This document shows, piece by piece, positions 6,070 through 11,334 of a stretch of 11,334 bases of DNA. The position numbers and the translations under genes were made by a program. This DNA is from an uncultured Bacilli bacterium (GTDB taxonomy: Bacteria > Bacillota_I > Bacilli_A > RF39 > UBA660), in contig CAKPQS010000027.1 of assembly GCA_934179675.1 (NCBI GenBank), positions 1 through 11,334 on the forward strand, read 5' to 3'. Positions within the stretch are counted from its first letter, which is position 1; each line of letters starts with the position of its first letter. The notes under the pieces were generated by a model. It saw only the letters and a list, made by a program, of their open reading frames with translations. It did no database searches and had not been told where the DNA came from.

Positions 6070-7591
6070 ATATTTTGCTCCTTATTATTTTTCTATTATT
6101 ATTTTTTATAAATTCTTCATTTCTTAAAATTACATAAGCTATTTGTCTATTTTTAGGTACTGTTTTATTGTATTCATAAATTAGTTTATCAAAATAGTTC
6201 TGATCGTCAATATAAGTATCAACAGGATAAATTATCGCAACTAACTTTTCATTTTGGACAGTTACAACAACTTCACATACTGCTTTATCAGCATTTAAAA
6301 CATTTTCTATTTCTTCAGGTGATACATTTTCACCATTACTTAATATAATAATATTTTTCTTTCTTCCTGTAATAAACAAGAATCCATCTTCATCAATATA
6401 ACCTAGATCACCGGTATAAAACCAGCCATTTTTTATAGATTCTTCAGTATTTTTTTTATCTTTATAATATCCTAACATAACACTATCACTTTTAAAGACA
6501 ATTTCACCATTTTCAATTCTTACAAGGCCATCTTTTACAACTTGGCCAACACTTCCATCTCGATAATATTCGTTTCTATTTACCGAAATAACAGGTGAAC
6601 ATTCAGTTATTCCATAACCATTTAATATTTCAATACCAAAGCTTCTAAATATTTTAACATATTTTTTAGATAATCTAGCTCCTCCACATATTATATATTC
6701 AATATTCCCACCAAATTCATCTAATATAGATTTAAACATTATTCTTCTAACATCGATTCCAAGGTGTTTTAAACCATTACTAGTTCTAATAACCGCTTTT
6801 AATAGGTACTGCATTTTTTTTCTTTTAGCTTGTGTCCATATTTGTTTATAAAATTTTTCAACAAAAGCAGGAACTAAAAATAATACTTGTGGTTTAGATG
6901 TTTTCATATCTCTTATAATATTTTTAATCGAATTATTTATAAATACTGGGCAATGGTAATTAAATGGTGCGAATACACCAGTTAATAGTCCAAAAGCATG
7001 ATGATAAGGTAAAACTGATAATACTAAACCATTTGGTTTAAATAAGCAGGATGCTGAATATATATTATTGGCAATATTTTTTTGGCTCAACATTACAGCT
7101 TTATTTGGTCCACTAGTACCACTTGTAAAGAATATTACTGCTTTTTTATTTTCATCTAATATATTATTATTTGAATATTTTTTTCCTTCTTCAATATATT
7201 TTTCTATATCTTCAATTTTTTTACCTTTATTTATTTCTGAATATGAAGAAGAAAATATATGTTTACAATCACTAATTTTTAATAATTCATTTATTTTTTC
7301 TTCATTTAAATCTTTATCAATTACAACTGCTACATTTCCACTTATAATTATACTTAAAAATAAAACTAAATAATTATAACTATTTTCACCAATAATAGCA
7401 ATATGTTCATTTTTATAATTTTTATATAAATAATTACTCATATTTGTAACATCATTATAATAATCAAAGTATGTTTTTGTTTTGTCTTTATAGATAAAAG
7501 CTGTGTCATTTCCTTTTTCAATGCTTATATCTAACATTTCTTTTAGATTATTAATTTTATTACAATTATAGTATGGATAATTTTTTTTCAT
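6059..7591 (-). CDS. Acyl-adenylating ligase (long-chain acyl-CoA / acyl-ACP synthetase type)
   Basis: 510 aa from ATG 7591. A TTG four codons upstream overlaps the Shine-Dalgarno GGAG and is not needed. It is an ANL-superfamily enzyme that activates a carboxylate with ATP and passes the acyl group to a thiol. Core motifs: P-loop FFTSGTSGPNKAVMLS (154-169), LPYHHAFGLLTGVF (194-207), NGYGITECSPVISVN (324-338), GSVGQVV (346-352), WFYTGDLGYIDEDGFLFITG (390-409), GRKKNIIILSNGENVSPEEI (409-428) and the C-terminal NRKIIR with the catalytic Lys501. The GYGxTEC(A/S)PVxSxN block resembles the synthetase half of E. coli Aas and long-chain FACLs rather than DltA. The gene overlaps the ACP gene, which is the likely acceptor. 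In Aas the synthetase is fused to a PlsC domain; here the acyltransferase is a separate gene in the same operon. Chain length is unknown. Confidence 0.93.
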   Translation of the reverse strand: MKKNYPYYNCNKINNLKEMLDISIEKGNDTAFIYKDKTKTYFDYYNDVTNMSNYLYKNYKNEHIAIIGENSYNYLVLFLSIIISGNVAVVIDKDLNEEKINELLKISDCKHIFSSSYSEINKGKKIEDIEKYIEEGKKYSNNNILDENKKAVIFFTSGTSGPNKAVMLSQKNIANNIYSASCLFKPNGLVLSVLPYHHAFGLLTGVFAPFNYHCPVFINNSIKNIIRDMKTSKPQVLFLVPAFVEKFYKQIWTQAKRKKMQYLLKAVIRTSNGLKHLGIDVRRIMFKSILDEFGGNIEYIICGGARLSKKYVKIFRSFGIEILNGYGITECSPVISVNRNEYYRDGSVGQVVKDGLVRIENGEIVFKSDSVMLGYYKDKKNTEESIKNGWFYTGDLGYIDEDGFLFITGRKKNIIILSNGENVSPEEIENVLNADKAVCEVVVTVQNEKLVAIIYPVDTYIDDQNYFDKLIYEYNKTVPKNRQIAYVILRNEEFIKNNNRKIIRSKIYEK

Positions 7592-7648
7592 ACGACACTC
7601 CAATCTAATTATAACTAAATGAATAAAATAGCAAACAAAATATATAGT

Positions 7649-8437
7649 CTATAATCTTCTTTTGAAGTCACATTTTTGACATAAATTAGATGGCATAATA
7701 CCTTTTTTTATTAAATTATTAAATTCTATAAATTTAGATGAATTTAATATATCTTCTAAATTGTGTTCAAATATATTACCAAAAGATAATATTCCTTCTG
7801 AATCTAAACAACATGGTACAACTTCGCCATTTGATAAAATAGCTATATGGGTTCTAGATCCATAACATATTCCATTTGGTTCTAGAATAGTTCCTTCATT
7901 TGGCCATGTAAATTCTATATTTTTATCTAAATATATATGATCATTTAATTTAATGTTTTTTAAACTACTATCTTTTTTATAATATTTTAATATTTTATCT
8001 AAAATTAAACTACTATTATTATTCATTAACCATACTCTATATACTATAGTCGTTTTAATTTTTGCAGAAGTTTCAATTATTTTATTTAAATAATCATTAT
8101 CTTTATTTTCACACATTAATGATATATTAATTTGAACAATATTATCATATTTATTTATTAAATCAACATATTTATTTAAAAATATTCCATTTGTTGTTAT
8201 TTTAATTTTAATGTTATTTTCTTTGCACAATTTAAAAACATCTTCTAAATTTTTATATAATAATGGTTCTCCTTTAACATGTAAATAAATTAATTTTGTG
8301 TAATTTTTAACTTGTTTTAATATATATTCAAATTCATTTATAGTTAAACTTCTTTTTTTTCTTTTATCTTTAGAACAAAAAGAACAATTCAAATTACATA
8401 TATTTGAAAGTTCTACATATATCCTTTTAAATCTCAT
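7649..8437 (-). CDS. Radical SAM protein with a C-terminal SPASM-type domain
   Basis: 262 aa. Radical SAM enzymes reductively cleave S-adenosylmethionine with a [4Fe-4S] cluster to start radical chemistry. The cluster motif CNLNCSFC is at residues 14-21 (C14, C18, C21, C-X3-C-X2-C). KGEPLL (55-60) is the GGEP-type SAM-binding strand, and KITTNGIFL (79-87) is the usual TTNG strand. The C-terminal part has a SPASM pattern: C191 (GICYGSRTHIAI), then NGEVVPCCLD (C209, C210), SFGNIFEHNLEDILNSSKF and finally LCQKC (C253, C256). An auxiliary Fe-S cluster is expected. The start ATG 8437 overlaps the upstream gene's stop (ATGA). The substrate is not evident, and no small precursor-peptide gene is seen next to it. 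In this operon a sugar, a lipid or the acyl-ACP itself could be modified. Confidence 0.93.
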   Translation of the reverse strand: MRFKRIYVELSNICNLNCSFCSKDKRKKRSLTINEFEYILKQVKNYTKLIYLHVKGEPLLYKNLEDVFKLCKENNIKIKITTNGIFLNKYVDLINKYDNIVQINISLMCENKDNDYLNKIIETSAKIKTTIVYRVWLMNNNSSLILDKILKYYKKDSSLKNIKLNDHIYLDKNIEFTWPNEGTILEPNGICYGSRTHIAILSNGEVVPCCLDSEGILSFGNIFEHNLEDILNSSKFIEFNNLIKKGIMPSNLCQKCDFKRRL

Positions 8438-9144
8438 ATTTCACCAAAATCAATATATTCTATATCTTTATTTATTTTATTTTTAACTATTTCATATTCT
8501 TTTTTCTTTCTTCTATTTTGTACAATTACTAATTCTTTTTTCATATCAATTAATAATTTATTATTTATATCAAATCTTTCACATATTCCGATCATTTGTT
8601 TTAATGAAACTTCATAAGCATCTATATTAGATTCAAAAAAATCTTGTTTTTCTTTATAAAATTTTTTATTTTTTTCTTTTAATTTATTTTCTTTATAAAT
8701 TAAATATATTTGTTCATTATTTTTAGATAATTCTGGATTTTTTGTTATAAACTTAATTCTTCGATCTTGATTTATATATCTCAATTTTAGAAATAATTCT
8801 TTTAGCATCATACTTAAACATATTGTTTTTCCAAGTATAAATACTTCTTTATTATAATAAATATATACACCAATTATTTGTTTATTTTTATTTAATTTAA
8901 ATTTACTTTTAATTCTGAAAAAATTATTATGTTTTTCAATTGTTTTATTATTTTTATTATATTTTCTATATTTTATTAATAAAACAAAGAAATCAAATTT
9001 TTCTTGAGATACATCATGGCATAATGTTTCTAATACGAATCTAGCTTCATTAAAATCAACTGTATTTTTTTTTATCAATTTGTTTATATCGTAATTATAG
9101 ATTTTTTTATTTTGCCTTTTAATTTCTTCAATTTTAAAATCCAT
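8434..9144 (-). CDS. Hypothetical protein, first gene of the lipid/glycan operon
   Basis: 236 aa from ATG 9144 (MDFKIEEIKRQNKK). AAGGTG sits 6 bases before it; an in-frame GTG at 9153 overlaps that site and is rejected as the start. I do not recognise a family. It is very rich in Lys, Asn, Ile and Glu, with no signal peptide and no membrane helix. A mixed central region (FFVLLIKYRKYN, then QIIGVYIYYNKEVFILGKTI, then SMMLKELFLKLRYI) looks globular. The next part (about 150-220) is highly charged and probably helical, containing DAYEVSLKQMIGICERFDI and MKKELVIVQNRRKKKEYEIV. It is closest to the promoter at 9167-9195, and its TGA overlaps the start of the radical SAM gene (ATGA), so it may be a partner of that enzyme. 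This is position-based inference only. Confidence 0.8.
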   Translation of the reverse strand: MDFKIEEIKRQNKKIYNYDINKLIKKNTVDFNEARFVLETLCHDVSQEKFDFFVLLIKYRKYNKNNKTIEKHNNFFRIKSKFKLNKNKQIIGVYIYYNKEVFILGKTICLSMMLKELFLKLRYINQDRRIKFITKNPELSKNNEQIYLIYKENKLKEKNKKFYKEKQDFFESNIDAYEVSLKQMIGICERFDINNKLLIDMKKELVIVQNRRKKKEYEIVKNKINKDIEYIDFGEI

Positions 9145-9166
9145 AGTTATCACCTTTACTATTCTA

Positions 9167-9195
9167 ATTTTACAATATTTTTTTTGTTTAGTAAA
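9167..9195 (-). promoter_or_regulatory. Candidate sigma-A promoter of the eight-gene operon
   Basis: On the minus strand, TTTACT (9190-9195) and TAAAAT (9167-9172) are separated by 17 bases, with TG directly before the -10. Transcription would start near 9160, about 16 bases before ATG 9144, leaving room for the AAGGTG ribosome-binding site. No other candidate of this quality is seen before the overlapping genes that follow, so it probably drives 9144 through 2796. Confidence 0.5.
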
Positions 9196-9214
9196 GTATT
9201 TATTTGTAAAGAAA

Positions 9215-9237
9215 ATAGAATAGCTATACTATTCTAT
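9215..9237 (-). terminator. Perfect 9-bp inverted repeat, probable terminator of the BspA-like gene
   Basis: ATAGAATAG and CTATTCTAT (9-bp perfect arms) flank a 5-base loop. On the minus strand the stem is followed by TTTTCTTT, about 30 bases after the BspA-like gene's stop codon. The stem has only two G-C pairs, so it is weak for a rho-independent terminator. It also sits just upstream of the operon promoter (-35 at 9190-9195) and could instead be a regulator's operator. Confidence 0.45.
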
Positions 9238-9267
9238 ATTTGTTTTTACATTTGTTAAAAATATTTT

Positions 9268-11334
9268 TTAATAATTAGGTATTACGATTGCTTTTAGGCC
9301 ATAATAGTTGTTAACGCTACTATCACTTTTAAATGTTATTTTAATATAGTTAGAATTAATTGTTATTGTTTCTTGTGTTCTAGTCTTTCCTCCATATTTT
9401 TTATTATTGTTTATACCTGTTGTTAAGGAAGAAGAATCATATATTAGAAAATAATCACCGTTTATATATTCAGTTTGATAGTCTAGTATAACTGTTAAAC
9501 TTTTTGCTCCTTCGAAAGTAAGTTCACCAATTACAACATTATCTTGAGAATTAGGATATGGATTATGAGCAGACTCAATCGTTTTACAAGTAGATGCAAC
9601 AATGTCTGTTATCGTTACATCAGTATCTGGCATTATAAATTCATTTCCATTCATGGTAGTTCCATTCATTTTAAATGATGTTACATAATTATTACCTGAT
9701 ATAGATATTAAAGTAACTTTAGTACCTTTCGCTCTATTAGGAGATTCATATTTTATATCATCAATACCAGTTATTGTTATTGAATGTTCCGGAATTATAT
9801 TTCCTTTTATAACATTACTATTAGATGATTTAGTTGCAATCATTTTATCAACTAAAGTTGATGTGTCAGCGAAATAATTTACTGTTATTTTAGCACTTGC
9901 ATCTATTGCAGCTTTATAAAACATATCAGAATAATTTGTAACATCTGCATTCATTATATTTATTGTTGTTGTTAAGGATGAACAATTAAAAAACATATAC
10001 ATCATATCTGTTACTTTTGATGTATTAAAACCACTTAAGTCTAAACTTGTTAAAGATGAACATTCATCAAACATTCGAGACATACTTGTTACATTTGCTG
10101 TATTAAAACTACTTAAATCTAAACTTGTTAAGGATTTACAATAATAAAACATAAGATCCATATCTGTTACATTTGCTGTATTAAAAATACTTAAGTCTAA
10201 ACTTGTTAGGGATGAACACCATTCGAACATTCCACCCATTTCAGTTACTTTTGCTGTATTAAAACTACTTAAATCTAAATTCATTAAGGATTTGCAACAA
10301 AAAAACATTTCACCCATATCAGTTACATTTGCCGTATTAAAACCGCTTAAATCTAAACTTGTTAAGGATGTACAATCAGAAAACATCCAGCTCATATTCG
10401 TTGTATTTGCTGTATTAAAACTACTTAAATCCAAACTTGATAAGGAAGAACACTCACGAAACATATATTCCATATTTATTACATTTAATGTATTAAAACT
10501 ACTTAAATCTAAACTTGTTAAGGATGTGCAATTAGAAAACATCATTCCCATATCTTTTACATTTGAGGTATTAAAACCACTCAAGTCTAAACTTGTTAAG
10601 GATGAACAGCCAGAAAACATAGATCTCACATTTGTTACTTTTGCTGTATTAAAACTACTTAAATCTAAACTTGTTAAGGATTTACATCCACCAAATATAT
10701 AATTCATATTTGTTACTTTTGCCGTATTAAAACTGCTTAAATCTAAACTTGTTAAGGATGAACAATAATAAAACATATTATACATATTTGTTACATTTGA
10801 GATATTAAAACTACTTAAATCTAAATCAATTAATGATAAACAACTCTCAAACATACTCTTCATATTTGTTACTTTTGTTGTATTAAAATTATTGTTGAAA
10901 TTTATTTTGGTTAAATTAGATATTGTTCCGAAGCCACCACTTTCATAAAAAGAAAATATATTTTCACAATTTGATGGTGCAAATATTTCATAGTTACTTA
11001 CTATATATAAATTATATAATGGTTGTGAGTTATCAGTTTTATCTTTTAAACCTGTATCAACTAAATAACCATATACTTTTTTCTTTTGTGTTGCACTTTC
11101 GGATATATCCCAACATAAATTTTCTTCGTTACAAGTACTAGGTAAATTACCTAAATCATTACCAAATGTAATTGTTCTTACATAAGGTTTATAATTATCA
11201 CTCCAAAACTCTGTTCCTCCATTTGCACTATAATCAGCACTATATCCATTCTTCATCGTTGCTATTTCCATTATAGTACCTTTAGTTTTTATTAAAATAT
11301 CACTATTTATAGCAGTATCAGACTTATAATATAT
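9268..11334 (-). CDS. BspA/DUF285-type repeat surface protein with CUB-like C-terminus, N-terminus beyond right edge
   Basis: The frame is open to the window edge, giving 688 visible residues. An ATG at 11271 exists, with a possible AAAGG before it, but a protein of this class needs a signal peptide and none follows that ATG. I therefore treat the gene as 5'-truncated by the window. An N-terminal non-repeat region (to about residue 139) contains ITFGNDLGNLP and LCWDIS, typical of what precedes DUF285 repeats. Residues 140-452 are twelve 26-residue repeats of the form SLTSLDLSSFNTANVTDM-x3-MF-x2-C, as in Mycoplasma-type lipoproteins and BspA-like adhesins. About 510-580 is an InlB-B-like repeat ending in FIMPDTDVTITDI. 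Residues 588-688 look CUB-like (SAHNPYPNSQ, then GDYFLIYD, then SDSSVNNYYGLKAI). There is no LPxTG or terminal anchor helix at the C-terminus. Adhesion or host interaction is the usual family proposal; not shown here. Confidence 0.9.
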   Translation of the reverse strand: MYYKSDTAINSDILIKTKGTIMEIATMKNGYSADYSANGGTEFWSDNYKPYVRTITFGNDLGNLPSTCNEENLCWDISESATQKKKVYGYLVDTGLKDKTDNSQPLYNLYIVSNYEIFAPSNCENIFSFYESGGFGTISNLTKINFNNNFNTTKVTNMKSMFESCLSLIDLDLSSFNISNVTNMYNMFYYCSSLTSLDLSSFNTAKVTNMNYIFGGCKSLTSLDLSSFNTAKVTNVRSMFSGCSSLTSLDLSGFNTSNVKDMGMMFSNCTSLTSLDLSSFNTLNVINMEYMFRECSSLSSLDLSSFNTANTTNMSWMFSDCTSLTSLDLSGFNTANVTDMGEMFFCCKSLMNLDLSSFNTAKVTEMGGMFEWCSSLTSLDLSIFNTANVTDMDLMFYYCKSLTSLDLSSFNTANVTSMSRMFDECSSLTSLDLSGFNTSKVTDMMYMFFNCSSLTTTINIMNADVTNYSDMFYKAAIDASAKITVNYFADTSTLVDKMIATKSSNSNVIKGNIIPEHSITITGIDDIKYESPNRAKGTKVTLISISGNNYVTSFKMNGTTMNGNEFIMPDTDVTITDIVASTCKTIESAHNPYPNSQDNVVIGELTFEGAKSLTVILDYQTEYINGDYFLIYDSSSLTTGINNNKKYGGKTRTQETITINSNYIKITFKSDSSVNNYYGLKAIVIPNY
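9979..10917 (-). repeat. Twelve tandem 78-bp units encoding 26-residue DUF285 repeats
   Basis: Units are spaced 78 bases apart at DNA level (for example the TATTAAAA block at 10101, 10179 and 10257). Eleven units are 26 residues and the most N-terminal one is 27. Each protein unit has an SLTSLDLSSFNT-type strand and ends with MF-x2-C. A thirteenth, degenerate unit (SLTTTINIMNADVTNYSDMF) follows at the C-terminal side. DNA identity is highest in the SLTSLDL half and lowest at the four residues before MF and the residues around Cys, as expected for a solenoid with one variable face. Confidence 0.93.

Noticed and set aside
7068..7373. 101-codon open frame on the plus strand
   Set aside because: Antisense to the ligase gene, whose motifs cover this stretch; the hydrophobic peptide reflects AT-rich codons read backwards.
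5845..7591. Dlt-type D-alanylation module (DltA/DltC)
   Set aside because: The ligase motifs are of the Aas/long-chain acyl type and no DltB-like MBOAT or DltD gene is present.
7649..8437. RiPP (modified peptide) cluster
   Set aside because: No short precursor-like gene or peptide-export gene lies next to the radical SAM gene; the neighbours are lipid and glycan enzymes.
10292..10702. 136-codon repetitive open frame on the plus strand
   Set aside because: Mirror of the 78-bp DUF285 repeats in the opposite strand; the periodicity follows from the real gene.
9979..10917. CRISPR array
   Set aside because: The 78-bp units are continuous coding sequence with gradual divergence, not identical short repeats separated by unique spacers.
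10923..11141. 72-codon open frame on the plus strand
   Set aside because: Antisense to the N-terminal region of the BspA-like protein; no start signal.
1..11334. Mycoplasma-type genetic code (TGA = Trp)
   Set aside because: TGG is used for Trp, and TGA ends rsmE, the ligase and both GT8 genes at positions that match family lengths.

Overview
The DNA is very AT-rich (roughly a quarter G+C by eye). Genes are tightly packed, Shine-Dalgarno sites are of the AGGAGG type, Trp is encoded by TGG, and TGA is a working stop codon (for example at the end of rsmE and of the ligase). This suggests a low-GC Firmicutes/Bacilli lineage using the standard bacterial code, not a code-4 Mycoplasma. The large BspA-like repeat protein and the reduced, Lys/Asn/Ile-rich proteome fit uncultured gut-associated Bacilli (RF39-like or Erysipelotrichales-like). 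That placement is inference.

Left part, 1-2073. All genes read leftward. A secreted protein is cut off at the left edge. It is preceded by a 332-base leader that holds a candidate promoter, seven copies of a tetranucleotide, and a split short open frame whose end overlaps the secreted gene's start (ATGA). To the right lie a membrane-anchored acidic protein of unknown function and rsmE (16S rRNA m3U1498 methyltransferase), which overlap in their translation signals.

Middle, 2074-9267. A rightward acyltransferase gene (2074-2799) ends tail-to-tail, stop codon on stop codon, against an eight-gene leftward operon (9144 to 2796). In transcription order the operon encodes an unknown 236-aa protein, a radical SAM/SPASM protein, an Aas/long-chain-type acyl-adenylating ligase, a dedicated acyl carrier protein, a small phosphopantetheinyl transferase, two GT8 glycosyltransferases and a second PlsC-like acyltransferase. 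Most junctions are ATGA-type or longer overlaps. A candidate sigma-A promoter lies just upstream at 9167-9195. The set is self-contained: the transferase would activate the carrier protein, the ligase would load an acyl group on it, the GT8 enzymes would build a sugar headgroup and the acyltransferase would transfer the acyl chain. I read it as a cell-envelope glycolipid or acylated-glycan pathway with an unexplained radical SAM step. The product is not known from the sequence.

Right part, 9268-11334. A BspA/DUF285-type surface protein reads leftward, with its N-terminus beyond the right edge. It has twelve 26-residue repeats, a Gly-rich beta repeat and a CUB-like C-terminal domain. An AT-rich hairpin at 9215-9237 probably terminates it.

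The observations most worth following are the tetranucleotide tract inside a split leader frame (279-475) and the ligase-ACP-PPTase-radical SAM-GT8-acyltransferase operon.
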